A stretch of 64,000 bases of DNA from Chloroflexota bacterium (GTDB taxonomy: Bacteria; Chloroflexota; Dehalococcoidia; Tepidiformales; Tepidiformaceae), in the NCBI GenBank assembly GCA_026702615.1, contig JAPPBY010000019.1, positions 1-64,000 of the forward strand, written 5' to 3'. The notes below the pieces were generated by a model, which saw only the letters and a list, made by a program, of their open reading frames with translations, was not told the DNA's origin and did no database searches. Each line of letters begins with the position of its first letter. The stretch's first letter is position 1. Of the stretch, positions 26,901 to 34,603 are shown one piece after another. The position numbers and the translations under genes are program-made.

Positions 26901-28645
26901 CCGGTCCAGTAGTCGTAGTTGCGGCTGGTGTTCACGTTGTCCTTCAGGTCTTCGTGGTCGAGGTACAGGCCGTCGTCCACGATCGCGATGTTCACGCCCG
27001 CTCCGGTGTTCCCGCTCTCCCACACCTCCACGACGTTGATGTCCTCGCCGACTCCGCCGCCGAACTGGCCTGTGTTGTCGAGGTGCCACTGGCAGCCGTA
27101 GAACGCGTCGACGGTGTCGTCCGCTGTCAGGTCCATGCACTCCTGCGTGAACGCGGTGTAGCCCTCCTCGCGCAGAGCGAACAGGAAGTAGGCTCCAATC
27201 TCGCGCCCGTCCGCCTGCACACGGATGCCGTACGTTTTCCCCGCCTCTGCGGGTACGAGCGCGTAGTCCGCCAGGTGGGCCCGCCCGAAGTCGTCCCACT
27301 CGCTGTGTGGGATCCTGAGCGCGTCGAGGGTGGAACCCCCCTCGTCGTAGACCGTGATCCCCGCCGCCATCGGGTCGTCGATGAGCGTCGCGGCCGCGAG
27401 CGAGAGATAGCCGTCCTCCTCCGCCGTGACGCTGAAATAGTCGGCATCCGACGAGGAGGAGATGCGCCCGGGCGCGCCCGCACCGATCTCGATAGGCGTT
27501 GCCGTGCTCAGCGATGTCCCGGGGCTGGGCGCCCCGGCCACCATCATCCAGTACGGCCCCGTGAAGAACGACCGATTGCCGACGATCTTGATGTAGTACG
27601 TGCCGGCGGCGACCGTGCGCCGCAACATGAAGCCCAGGGCATTATCGAAACTGCCGAACGGGTAATGCTGGAACAGCTCACCGGCAAGGAAGAACCTGTA
27701 GCTTGTCTGAAGGTCGTTGCCGCTGCTGTCGAGGAGCTGGCCGGTGATGACCGTGTCGCTGAAGGCCACGACGTAGAAGTCGGTCGCCGTGTCAAAGTCG
27801 AGCTTGTAGTAGTCCGCATCGTGGCTGCTGGTGTCGCCGGGCCGCCCGATCCGCCCCGCTGTCACCATGCCGAGGTGCGCGGGAGCCGCCGAGGGGAGAC
27901 TGTTCCCCACGTCGTCGGGCACGAGCATCCCGTGGAGCTCGTACGCGCCCGTGGCGCCGCCGTCGCCCGTGACCTCGATGTAGTAGGTTCCGGCGTCCAG
28001 GCGGGCGCGGACCAGGAAGTTCCAGGGACTCTCCGGGAACCTGCCGTCGTTGTTCGACACCACGGACGTCCCATCGCTCGCCTGCAGCTCGCCGTGCGTA
28101 TCGAGGAGCCCGCTGCTGTAGAGCACCAACTCCCTCGTCTCGGTCACCACGAAGCTGAAGAAGTCCGCATCGGTGTCCGAGTGGATTCGTCCCGCCACGC
28201 TGGCAGTCGAGTCGCTCAGCGCGAAGCTGGCGGCGGACGAGCGGGTACTGCCGAAGTCGTCCGTGGCCTGGGTGGTCGAGGCTGACCAGGCGCCGTCACC
28301 CTCGCTGTTGACCGCGCGCAGCTGCACGTCGTAGCTCGTGCTGTCTCGCAGGTCCGGGATGGAGTAGGAGAGCGCGCCGCTGGTCCAGGCGTCCTCGACG
28401 AGGGTCCAGTTGGCGTCGGCCGTTTCGTCGTCGTCGGTCTCGATGTAGCGGAGGTCGTATGCGGTGACGGTGGCGCCGCCGTCGTCGTCGGGGGCGGCCC
28501 ATGTGACGGTGAGGGAGTCCGCTGCCGAGGTGATCGCGATGCTGGTAGGGACGCCCGGGATAGTCACGGTCTGCGCCAGGGTGCGGCCCCCCGGGAGCAG
28601 GAGGCCGAGCGCGGCGCAGACTGCGATCAGGGCGCCCCACCTCAT
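20906..28645 (-). CDS. Giant secreted kexin-like S8 protease with adhesion modules
   Basis: A 2579-residue exported protein. A signal peptide (1-24) is followed by a fibronectin III domain (about 30-128), three PPC-like beta domains (about 140-500), a subtilase domain (about 510-850), a P-type domain (about 860-1000), two fibronectin III domains, then about seven cadherin-like and one VCBS-like domain (about 1215-2115). A glycine tract (about 2120-2137), a WSDG-type propeller domain (about 2145-2390), a cadherin-like sandwich (about 2400-2495) and a W-rich C-terminal end complete it. The catalytic triad is Asp557 (VDDG), His595 (HGTSVAG) and Ser787 (GGTSAAAP); the VDDG form plus P domain points to the kexin/furin subfamily. 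No prodomain lies between signal peptide and catalytic domain. The gene start overlaps the upstream lipoprotein stop by ATGA. Confidence 0.85.
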   Translation of the reverse strand: MRWGALIAVCAALGLLLPGGRTLAQTVTIPGVPTSIAITSAADSLTVTWAAPDDDGGATVTAYDLRYIETDDDETADANWTLVEDAWTSGALSYSIPDLRDSTSYDVQLRAVNSEGDGAWSASTTQATDDFGSTRSSAASFALSDSTASVAGRIHSDTDADFFSFVVTETRELVLYSSGLLDTHGELQASDGTSVVSNNDGRFPESPWNFLVRARLDAGTYYIEVTGDGGATGAYELHGMLVPDDVGNSLPSAAPAHLGMVTAGRIGRPGDTSSHDADYYKLDFDTATDFYVVAFSDTVITGQLLDSSGNDLQTSYRFFLAGELFQHYPFGSFDNALGFMLRRTVAAGTYYIKIVGNRSFFTGPYWMMVAGAPSPGTSLSTATPIEIGAGAPGRISSSSDADYFSVTAEEDGYLSLAAATLIDDPMAAGITVYDEGGSTLDALRIPHSEWDDFGRAHLADYALVPAEAGKTYGIRVQADGREIGAYFLFALREEGYTAFTQECMDLTADDTVDAFYGCQWHLDNTGQFGGGVGEDINVVEVWESGNTGAGVNIAIVDDGLYLDHEDLKDNVNTSRNYDYWTGVPGGVSNLFWVNHGTSVAGLIAAEHNKLGVRGVAPGATIYSYNFVDWLDAGEAETRDLVDAMTRHRRGTQVSSNSWGFSDDGAPHPAEATWIAAIETGLREGDGGRGISYVWAAGNGGDPDDYALDNANLDGYANFYGVTAVCAVDHNGKKSRYSEPGANLWVCAPSHGDGAFITTTKSAALLYAYGDGSDFTPGLYWGDFGGTSAAAPIVSGVVALIKSANSSLTWRDVKLILAASARKNDASDGGWEDGALQYGSDTEVYSFNHKYGFGVVDAGAAVDLAADWTNVQDQRTHEVRWTGPTRFSTVINTPYTRTVTISQSSIDFIEFVEITAEIDHDSFRDLKIELESPTGATSLLTHSGEVRDYLDRPYAFDGAIRFGSAKHLGESPVGAWKLHITDEFAGNGGTFREFRIKFYGLSLRPGAPATPSGTSDADSLLLTWNAPSETGASAITSYDLRYIRSNAADKAAEHWTEVTDAQTSGALSHDLTGLTSGVRYDIQVRANNDAGAGPWSQTYVGSVAVAPGAPTNMAATAFTSGLAITWSPPASDGGADIVRYDIRSSVADADSWTGWQTAWSSGDGDLRASVTGLANHTRYDVQVRAVNRAGAGGAATITAEPEPANLGPLFPATETGVREIGEHAVSPAAVGAPVLAIDPDGDQLYYSVPPIAPFVIDELTGQLRVRASLNLDYETQDTYTVEVSVSDRKNVEGNSNDLIDDRITVTVNVLNENDAPTISGPREVSVLENSEGIVAEYVGMDIEDEPLTYTLLGPDKDAFTLGGPEDETPDDGQDAAVADGALEFKMPPDYDEPGDVGKDNEYNVTVRVADAARHTEHAVRITVQDVDEPPLVTGPADVDFPEDGLGAVATYQASDPEEPTRAITFDVGGDDGGLFTIDANSGELRFKQRPNYEDSDDANDDDVYEVEILASDSFLVGRLDVLVRPTDVDEAPEISGPAHVTIAENATDFVGTYTKADPEGQPASWKPLSGPDALDFAFDETTGELTFADVPDHDDPADSNRDSVFNVTLNATDGTHDGGFDVIVTVTNVDEPPVITGPASFEIEENTRTLGNYSATDPEGGTVIITLAGADATHFTFSGGALAFAAPPDFEDRASYFLTIEAADAAHTARHAVTVNVGNVDEAGTLTLSSGQPQVGTQLEATLADPDGSISGESWTWERGAGATWTPISGANSGFYTPVDDDVGRSLRVTVDYTDGHDSGKRVLRVSARSVQAPPPVNNAPEFDSPSMDRSVDENAAERTLVGARVRATDADNDVLTYTLSGPDAAEFTIDGSSGQIRVGPGTVLDRETEDTYTVVVTATDPSDESDSTTVTITVNDIDEPPVARDDRPTTPEDTPVTIDVLGNDSDPEGVSLTVALGRANPAQGTPTLESDNTFTYTPNPNEHGVHSFTYTASDGVNAPVSANVYVTVQSVNDPPRFEEQPTEREIGETAREGDLVGAPFTAIDVDHEPLTLSYSLSGAGADAFEIEEHTGQVMVATDAILDVAVQAEYMLTVTVRDPDGASATIGITITVTEGPVTVAPAIFTGGGGGGGGGGGGGGPSGPTPSTADFEWTVKHDIEALESGHDRPTGSWSNGATLWLLHNGDGADDAIYAYDVESGERVEDREFALDERNRAPRGVWSDDEGVAWVSDSGREKLFAYDLTTGERLEDRDIDLDERNADARGIWSDGETMWVLDERRNAVFAYDLESGDLLAEYALDSANGSPTDIWSDGVTLWVSDPGSSPRRLFAYRLPTREEAVAATEDASLERVRDEEFEKLSQASNNSPRGIWSDGAVMYVADESDGKVYTYNMPDAIDARLSSLSLSGIDIGTFDPDRTDYEGVIAEGVTETSVEAGGLQRRTEVAIDPPDADGTDTNGHQVTLAGLSEITVTVTSADGTRTRVYSVGLEAALMELEVGPSWTSFEWPGADGVVIGEAGLPEEVVAVYTWDETAGRWLGYFPGLDEVPGVNTLTTFSSGTTYWVVATEAASWKVGRTAADGE
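21156..21505 (-). repeat. 350-bp identical block, copy 1
   Basis: By eye, identical base for base to 30135-30484 (constant offset 8979). It encodes residues about 2381-2497 of the protease: the end of the propeller and the cadherin-like sandwich. Sequences on both sides in the two genes are alike but clearly diverged, so the identity stops sharply. Confidence 0.85.
22231..22276 (-). repeat. Poly-glycine codon tract
   Basis: A run of GGC/GGT glycine codons (CCGCCACCG units on the plus strand) separates the cadherin part from the propeller part of the protease. A similar tract sits at the same place in the RCC1 protein gene. It is probably a flexible linker and may vary in length by slippage without changing the frame. 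Confidence 0.75.
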
Positions 28646-29607
28646 CTCAGGACGACTTGGGAGCGCCAGTTGGGGCTGGAGATCAGCACCCCCTCCTCGT
28701 CGGCCAGGTCGTTCGCGAGCAAGAGCGAGGGCAGGCCGGGATCGGTCGAGATGAAGTAGGCGTTGGTGGCAAAGTCCTCCTCCTCGACGCGGCTGAGCGC
28801 GATACCGTTGGCGGCGAAGAAGCCCTTGACCCGGCTCTCATCCCACTCCGGATCGAGCACCAGCAGCACGCCGCCGGGCAGGGTCATCCGTCGCCCGGAG
28901 TCGTCGTAAAAGACGGGGGCGCCATCGGAGTCCGCTTGCGAGTCGGCACGCTCGGAGGCGCCCCCTTCGCCCGAGGCGCCCGTGTTTTCGGCAGGCCCCA
29001 GCCACACGCGCCGCGTGTGTTCGCCGTCCTGCCAGGTGTATTCGGTGGCCCCCTCGGGAGGTGCTCGCCGCGTGCCGTTGTCGCCCGCCGAGCCGGGACC
29101 GCGTGCGCCGGCCGGCAGCCTCCCCGCCGGCTGGGCGGCGCTCCCCCCGGCCGGCGTTGGAGCTGCCCTGTCGGGCGTTGCGTTCGCTGTCGGAGTGTCC
29201 GCCGGCGTGGTCCCCTCGCTGTTCCGACCCGCAGGAGAAGGGGTGGCGTTCGCTACGGGAGTGGTCGGCGTGGCAGTCGCGGCGGCACTCTGGCTATCGG
29301 GTACCGGGGTGGTCGGCGCCGGCGCTGCCGTTGGCGCCGGCGGCATCCCTGCCGGCGTGGCTTCACGCTGGCTGTCCGGTACCGGGGTGGCCGGCGTTGG
29401 TGTTGCCGTCGGCGTCGGCGGCATCCCTGCCGGCGCGGTTGCCGCCGGTTCGCTGAGTGTGGACTGACAGGCGACCAGCAACACCGCGGCGCCGAGCCAG
29501 AGAGCGACCATCGCGGGGGCAGTGGGGAAGGGAACGGACGGTCTTCTTGTACGCACTTCATGGACCACCTGAGTGGCCGTACGCCGACACGTCGAGGCTA
29601 GTGCCAT
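28642..29607 (-). CDS. Lipoprotein carrying a subtilase-propeptide-like domain
   Basis: A 321-residue predicted lipoprotein. The signal peptide ends in VLLVAC (Cys47) and is followed by a long Pro/Thr/Ala/Ser linker with repeated PVPDSQ and AGMPP units (about 50-180). The last 75 residues read like a subtilase propeptide (inhibitor I9 type): a GGVLLVLDPEWDES opening, the middle strand DFATNAYFISTD, LLLANDLADEEGV and an end SPNWRSQVVLR. Its TGA overlaps the ATG of the protease gene, so both are translated from one mRNA. The inference is that it acts in trans as a membrane-bound chaperone or inhibitor of the protease. ATG at 29607 is chosen because it gives a basic n-region; an ATG at 29511 is possible. 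Confidence 0.7.
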   Translation of the reverse strand: MALASTCRRTATQVVHEVRTRRPSVPFPTAPAMVALWLGAAVLLVACQSTLSEPAATAPAGMPPTPTATPTPATPVPDSQREATPAGMPPAPTAAPAPTTPVPDSQSAAATATPTTPVANATPSPAGRNSEGTTPADTPTANATPDRAAPTPAGGSAAQPAGRLPAGARGPGSAGDNGTRRAPPEGATEYTWQDGEHTRRVWLGPAENTGASGEGGASERADSQADSDGAPVFYDDSGRRMTLPGGVLLVLDPEWDESRVKGFFAANGIALSRVEEEDFATNAYFISTDPGLPSLLLANDLADEEGVLISSPNWRSQVVLR

Positions 29608-29771
29608 GAGACCGTCGCTCGCCCGCGCCGCTGCTGTCCGCCCAGCCAGGCGCCTGGCTGAGGTTGCTTGCCAGCTCACGTGCTCTCGCCGCCGGTGTCG
29701 CAACACGGGCCGTAAACGATAGTCGGATGATCCCTGGAGAAAGTGAGGGAGCTATAAAACTACGGTCTTAC

Positions 29772-29790
29772 TGCATGATATTTCTGTTAG
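29772..29790 (-). promoter_or_regulatory. Shared upstream element, copy A
   Basis: Read on the minus strand this site begins CTAACAGAAATATCATGCA. It lies about 180 bases upstream of the lipoprotein start and resembles a site at the same distance upstream of the RCC1 protein gene (34761-34779). It sits in the most AT-rich stretch of the intergenic region. It may be a common promoter or regulator site for the two large-protein transcripts. Confidence 0.35.
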
Positions 29791-29884
29791 CTCTGGGCTA
29801 AGACCTACTTGACGACCGGCTCATGCGGAGCGGAGTGTGCTCCGTGCTGCGTCGTGCTGTCGTTCTGACAGGAGCGTCAAGCAC

Positions 29885-32800
29885 CTACTGTTCGCCGGCG
29901 TCGGCCCAACCCGGCGTCCAGGTAGCGTCCTCTTCGGCGGCGACCCAGTAGGTGGTGTCGGAGGAGAACGCGGTCAAGGTGTTGAGGGCAGGCACGTCCT
30001 CCCGGCCCGGGAAGTAGCCAAGCCACCGGCCCGTGGTCTCGTCCCAGGTGTAGACGGCGACCACCGCCTCGGGGAGGCCGGCTTCGGCGATGGGCGCGCC
30101 TTCCGGTCCTGGCCACTCGAACGATGTCCAGGAAGGGCCCACCTCCAGCTCCATCAACGCGGCCTCGAGACCCACGGAGTAGACCCTCGTGCGGGTGCCG
30201 TCGGCCGAGGTCACCGTGACGGTGATCTCCGAGAGGCCCGCAAGGGTGACCTGGTGGCCGTTGGTGTCGGTGCCGTCGGCGTCAGGCGGGTCGATGGCGA
30301 CTTCCGTGCGGCGCTGCAACCCCCCTGCCTCGACGCTCGTCTCCGTCACGCCCTCGGCGATGACGCCCTCGTAGTCGGTCCGGTCTGGGTCGAACGTCCC
30401 GATGTCGATGCCGCTGAGAGAGAGCGAGGAGAGGCGCGCGTCAATGGCATCGGGCATGTTGTAGGTGTAGACCTTGCCGTCGCTCTCGTCGGCGACGTAC
30501 ACGACGTCGCCGTCGGCCCACACGCCCCGCGGGCTGTTGTTGCTCGCGCCGCTCAGTTCCGTGAAGTCCTCCTCGCGGATGCGCTCAAGGGCGGGTGGTT
30601 CCCCGGGAGCGGCCTCCCCCTCGTCCGGCAGAACGGGCAGGCGGTAGGCCCACAGGTCCTTGAGACCGTGATCCGATACCCAGACGGTGACGCCGTCGGA
30701 CCAGATGCCGCGAGGGTCGCGGTTGCGTGGGTCGAGGCTGTACTCGGTAAGGAAGTCACCACTCGTGAGGTCGTAGGCGAAGAGGGATGGGTTGCGGTTG
30801 AGCACCCACATCGTCTCGCCGTCGGACCAGATACCGCGAGCGTCGGCGTTCCGCTCGGTGAGCTCGATGTCACGGTCCTCGCGCCGCTCCCCGGTGGCGA
30901 GGTCGTAGGCGAAGAGCTTCTCCTGGCCGCTGTCGCTGACCCACACCACCCCCTGGCCGTCGGACCAGAGGCCGCGGGGCGCGCGGTTGCGCCCGTCAAG
31001 CTCGAACTCGCGCTCCCCGACGCGCTCCCCGGTGGCTAGGTCGTAGGCGTAGACGGCGTCGTCGGCGCCGTCGCCGTTCTCGAGCAGCCAGAACGTGGCG
31101 CCGTCGGACCACATCCCGGTGGGCTTGTCGTGGCCACCGGTCAGCGCCTCGATGTCGTGCTTCACGGTCCACTCGAAGTCGGCCGTGCTGGGGGTAGGCC
31201 CGTCCCCACCGCCGCCTCCCCCACCACCGCCTCCGCTTCCACCACCGCCGGGCGACCGTCGCGTCTGCCCACCGATCGTCACCGTCGTCTCGAACGCGGG
31301 TCCCAGAGTCACCCGGTCCGCCGTTGGCGTGTCGATGCTGATCGCCACGGTCTCGGCGTCGTCCTCCTCGTCGTCCGTGAGCGAACTGAAGGTGAAGGTC
31401 TGTTCCGTCACGCCCGCGTCGAAGACGAGCCGGCCCGGGTTGCCGGGGTCAGGCCACGCGATGGCGAAGTCGGCCTGGCTTGCGTCCGCGGGCGTCACGG
31501 TGAGCGTGATCTCGACTCGCCGCTCGGGATCCCGGCTCAGCACCACCGCGATGGTCCCGGCGTCGCCCTCCGCGATCGTGTAGGCGTTCTGCTGAAAGCT
31601 GACGGTCACCGCCGGATGGTCGTCGTCGACGATGCTGACGACCGTCTCGTTGGGCGTGCCCGCCGCGACCCCGGCGGGCAGGTTGGTGAAGCCGAACCTG
31701 ACCGACTCGCCGTCGTCGTCAACCGAATCCTGCGTCGCCGAGAAGCTGACGGTCCTGGTCGTCTCGCCGCTGTTGAAGGTGACATCGGAGGGGAAGCTGT
31801 AGTCGCTGCCCGACGCGCCGCCCTGGTTCGTCCGGCTCAGGGGAATCGTGACCGTGCGCTGCGGGTCCGCGCTCAGGTTGACCGTGACGCTCCGCGAGGC
31901 GCCCTCGTCCACGCGGTAGGCATCGCTGCCGAAGCTGACCGTGACTTGCACGACATCGTCGTCGGTGATGTTGACCACCGTCTCGTTGGTCGAACCGGCG
32001 ATGTATCCGGGGGGCAGGCTGCCGAGGCTCAGCCTGACTGACTCGCCCGACTCCACGGCCGAGTCGTCCACGGCTGTGAACGTCACCGTACCCAGGTTGG
32101 CCCCGCTATTGATGGTCACGCTCGCCGGCAGGGTCGTGTAGTCGGCGCTGGTGGCGCCGCCCTGGTTCGTGACGCTGACGGGAATGTCCACCTGGGCGCT
32201 GGCCGCGGAGTCCAGCGTCACCCTGACCGTGACGGAGCCGCCTTCGCCAACGGTGTAACTCGGTTGCGCGAAGTTCACGGTCTTCGTGTTGTCGATGATG
32301 TCGACCCGTGTCTGGGCCGGCGCGGTTGCTGACACGCCGCTCGGCAGCGCGCCCAGGCCGATCAGGACGCTCTCGCCAGCATCGTTGACGGAGTCGGGAG
32401 TTGCGGTGAGGGAGAATGCCTGCTCGGCCACCCCTCTGAGGGCGACCGTGGCCGGCACCCCGAAGTAGTCGTCGCTGCCGGCGCCCCCCTGGTTCGTCGT
32501 CGTGAGCGGAATCACGACCGTGCGCCTGGGGTTGGCGCTGAGACGGAGCGTCACGGTCACGGCGCTTCCCTCCGACACGGTGTGGCTGGCTGCGTCGAAC
32601 ATCACTGTCACGTCCGGGCGGTCGTGGACGGTCATGGCGTCCGCCGTCGACCAAGTCACGCCCTCGGGGAGCCGCGGCCAGCAGGTGACGGAGTCGTCGC
32701 TCCTGATCCCGCAGCTGTGCCGGTGGCCCGCCGAGAGAGCCTTGAAGGTTCCTTCAAGGGGGTCGGACTGTCCGTTTGAATTACCTCCCCAGCAGGCGAC

Positions 32801-34603
32801 GCTGCCGTCGCTCCCGAGGCCGCAGGTATGGTCGTGGCCGAGGACGAGCGACGTGAATGTGCCTGCGGGCGCGCGGCTGCTGGGACCCCAGCAGGTGACG
32901 GTGTCGTCCAGTGCAGTGGCGCAGGTGCGCTTCCGGCCCCCGGCGAGGGTCTTGTAGGAACCGGTCGGCGCACGGCGTTCACGGTTGGCATTGGTGCCCC
33001 AGCAGGCAATGGTGTCGTCGGTTCTGATCGCGCAGCTGTGGGCATCGCCCACGGAGATGGCCTTGTAGGCCCCCGCCGGGGCGTCGGCCTGTCCATCCCT
33101 GTTGCGCCCCCAGCAGACGACGGTGTCGTCGTTCCTGATGGCGCAGGTGTGGAAGTACCCGGTTTCGAGGGCCTTGAACGCGCCGGCGGGCGCGCTGGTG
33201 TACCCGTCCGTGCTCGATCCCCAACAGGCGATGGTGTCGTCGGTTCTGATCGCGCAGGTGTGGAAGTCTCCCGCTCTCACGGCCTTGTAGGTACCGGCGG
33301 GGTCGTTGGCCTGGCCAAACACGTTGTATCCCCAGCAGGTGACGGCCCCATCGAAGCCGAGGGCGCACGTGTGCTCCCCGCCCACGGACATGGCGCTGAA
33401 GGCGCCGGCTGGCGCATCCAATTGCCCCTGGTCGTTGTATCCCCAGCAGGCGATGGTGTCGTCGGTAGCGATCGCGCAGGTGTGGTTCCGGCCGCTCTGG
33501 ATCGTTCGGTAGTGGCCCTCCACTTCCTCCGTCTGCCCGAAGTGCTGGGTTCCCCAGCAAACGATGGCGGTGTCCGTCCGCACCGCACAGGTATGCAAGT
33601 CCCCGAGGCCTATCTCCGTGAAAGTGCCCTGGGGTGCTTCCGACTCCTCTTGCACGTTCGATCCCCAACACGTGATGGTGTCGTCCATCCGCATCGCGCA
33701 GGTGCGATTGTTGTGCGCCTTCACGGCCTTGAAGGTGCCCGTGGGGGCGTCGGTCTGCCCTGCTGTATTGACCCCCCAACAAGTGATCGTGTCGTCCATC
33801 TTGATGGCGCAGTTGTGGTGCCGGCCCGCAGTTACGGCCTTGAAGGTTCCCGCGGGCGCGATCGTCGCTCCACGGTTCAGGTCGTTGCGCTCTCCCGCGC
33901 AGACCATGGTGTCGTCGTCCTTGATCGCGCAGATGTGCACCGAGCCCGAGGCGAGCGCCTTATATGTGCCACCGAATGGTGGTGATGGGCGCCCGAAGTG
34001 ATAGCCCCAGCACGAGACGGCGCCGTCGGTGGCGATGGCGCAGGAGTGCTCCCAGCCGACCGCGAGGGCAACGTACGTGCCCTCCGGAGAGTTGAGCTGC
34101 CCCCAGGCGTTGTATCCCCAGCAGGAGATGCTCTCGTCAGCGCCAATCGCGCACGCGTGATTTCCTCCGGCGACGAGGGACGTGAACGTGCCTCCCGGCG
34201 CCGCCTCGACATCGCCGCCGAAGCTCTCACCCCAGCAGGTTATGGCGCCGTCGGTGCCGAGCGCGCATGAGTAGCGCGCCCCGGCATGGATCGACGTGAA
34301 GGTGCCCTCCGGGGCATTCACCTGCCCGCTACCGGCGCCCCCCCAGCACGTGAGCGTGCCGTCCGTTTCGATCGCACAGGTGTGGTAGGTACCGGCGGCC
34401 ACGGCCTGGTAGGCGCCGCTCTGAGAGGCGGCCTGAACCGAGGTGTCTCCCAGGGTGGCGGGGGCCGTCGCCATGGCCGAACGCCCCGCGGAGTCGAGAG
34501 CGAGCGCGGCAACGGCCAGCGCCGCCAGCATCAGGGTGGTAGCCGCCGCCACTGCCGCCGTTGGCGGCGTCGCCGTTCTGGGCCACCTGGCGCACCTCGA
34601 CAT
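29885..34603 (-). CDS. Giant exported RCC1-repeat / Calx-beta protein
   Basis: A 1572-residue exported protein with a hydrophobic N-terminal segment (about 15-37). Residues about 65-665 hold 16 repeats of about 37 residues with the pattern GTF-x-A-x-x-x-G-x-x-H-(T/S)-C-A-x-x-x-D-x-x-x-x-C-W-G, an RCC1-like propeller repeat with two cysteines each. Four Calx-beta-like domains follow (about 680-1130), then a glycine tract, the same WSDG propeller, cadherin-like sandwich and W-rich C-terminal end as in the protease. No catalytic motif was seen, so it is probably structural, adhesive or ligand-binding. It is alone on its transcript; an upstream element resembles that of the protease operon. Confidence 0.82.
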   Translation of the reverse strand: MSRCARWPRTATPPTAAVAAATTLMLAALAVAALALDSAGRSAMATAPATLGDTSVQAASQSGAYQAVAAGTYHTCAIETDGTLTCWGGAGSGQVNAPEGTFTSIHAGARYSCALGTDGAITCWGESFGGDVEAAPGGTFTSLVAGGNHACAIGADESISCWGYNAWGQLNSPEGTYVALAVGWEHSCAIATDGAVSCWGYHFGRPSPPFGGTYKALASGSVHICAIKDDDTMVCAGERNDLNRGATIAPAGTFKAVTAGRHHNCAIKMDDTITCWGVNTAGQTDAPTGTFKAVKAHNNRTCAMRMDDTITCWGSNVQEESEAPQGTFTEIGLGDLHTCAVRTDTAIVCWGTQHFGQTEEVEGHYRTIQSGRNHTCAIATDDTIACWGYNDQGQLDAPAGAFSAMSVGGEHTCALGFDGAVTCWGYNVFGQANDPAGTYKAVRAGDFHTCAIRTDDTIACWGSSTDGYTSAPAGAFKALETGYFHTCAIRNDDTVVCWGRNRDGQADAPAGAYKAISVGDAHSCAIRTDDTIACWGTNANRERRAPTGSYKTLAGGRKRTCATALDDTVTCWGPSSRAPAGTFTSLVLGHDHTCGLGSDGSVACWGGNSNGQSDPLEGTFKALSAGHRHSCGIRSDDSVTCWPRLPEGVTWSTADAMTVHDRPDVTVMFDAASHTVSEGSAVTVTLRLSANPRRTVVIPLTTTNQGGAGSDDYFGVPATVALRGVAEQAFSLTATPDSVNDAGESVLIGLGALPSGVSATAPAQTRVDIIDNTKTVNFAQPSYTVGEGGSVTVRVTLDSAASAQVDIPVSVTNQGGATSADYTTLPASVTINSGANLGTVTFTAVDDSAVESGESVRLSLGSLPPGYIAGSTNETVVNITDDDVVQVTVSFGSDAYRVDEGASRSVTVNLSADPQRTVTIPLSRTNQGGASGSDYSFPSDVTFNSGETTRTVSFSATQDSVDDDGESVRFGFTNLPAGVAAGTPNETVVSIVDDDHPAVTVSFQQNAYTIAEGDAGTIAVVLSRDPERRVEITLTVTPADASQADFAIAWPDPGNPGRLVFDAGVTEQTFTFSSLTDDEEDDAETVAISIDTPTADRVTLGPAFETTVTIGGQTRRSPGGGGSGGGGGGGGGGDGPTPSTADFEWTVKHDIEALTGGHDKPTGMWSDGATFWLLENGDGADDAVYAYDLATGERVGEREFELDGRNRAPRGLWSDGQGVVWVSDSGQEKLFAYDLATGERREDRDIELTERNADARGIWSDGETMWVLNRNPSLFAYDLTSGDFLTEYSLDPRNRDPRGIWSDGVTVWVSDHGLKDLWAYRLPVLPDEGEAAPGEPPALERIREEDFTELSGASNNSPRGVWADGDVVYVADESDGKVYTYNMPDAIDARLSSLSLSGIDIGTFDPDRTDYEGVIAEGVTETSVEAGGLQRRTEVAIDPPDADGTDTNGHQVTLAGLSEITVTVTSADGTRTRVYSVGLEAALMELEVGPSWTSFEWPGPEGAPIAEAGLPEAVVAVYTWDETTGRWLGYFPGREDVPALNTLTAFSSDTTYWVAAEEDATWTPGWADAGEQ
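30135..30484 (-). repeat. 350-bp identical block, copy 2
   Basis: The partner of 21156-21505, encoding residues about 1374-1490 of the RCC1 protein. Same orientation, 8979 bases apart, so recombination between them could delete the protease, the lipoprotein and part of this gene, or convert one copy to the other. Confidence 0.85.
31203..31254 (-). repeat. Poly-glycine codon tract (RCC1 protein)
   Basis: A run of glycine codons, with a few Ser or Pro, joins the Calx-beta part to the shared propeller cassette. It corresponds in position to the tract at 22231-22276 in the protease gene, marking the cassette boundary. Confidence 0.7.

Noticed and set aside
21156-30484. An insertion-sequence explanation for the identical blocks
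   Set aside because: The blocks are inside coding regions, keep the frame, and have no inverted ends or transposase.
32620-34420. A CRISPR-like array
   Set aside because: The periodicity comes from 37-codon protein repeats with varied DNA, with no spacer-repeat layout and no cas genes.
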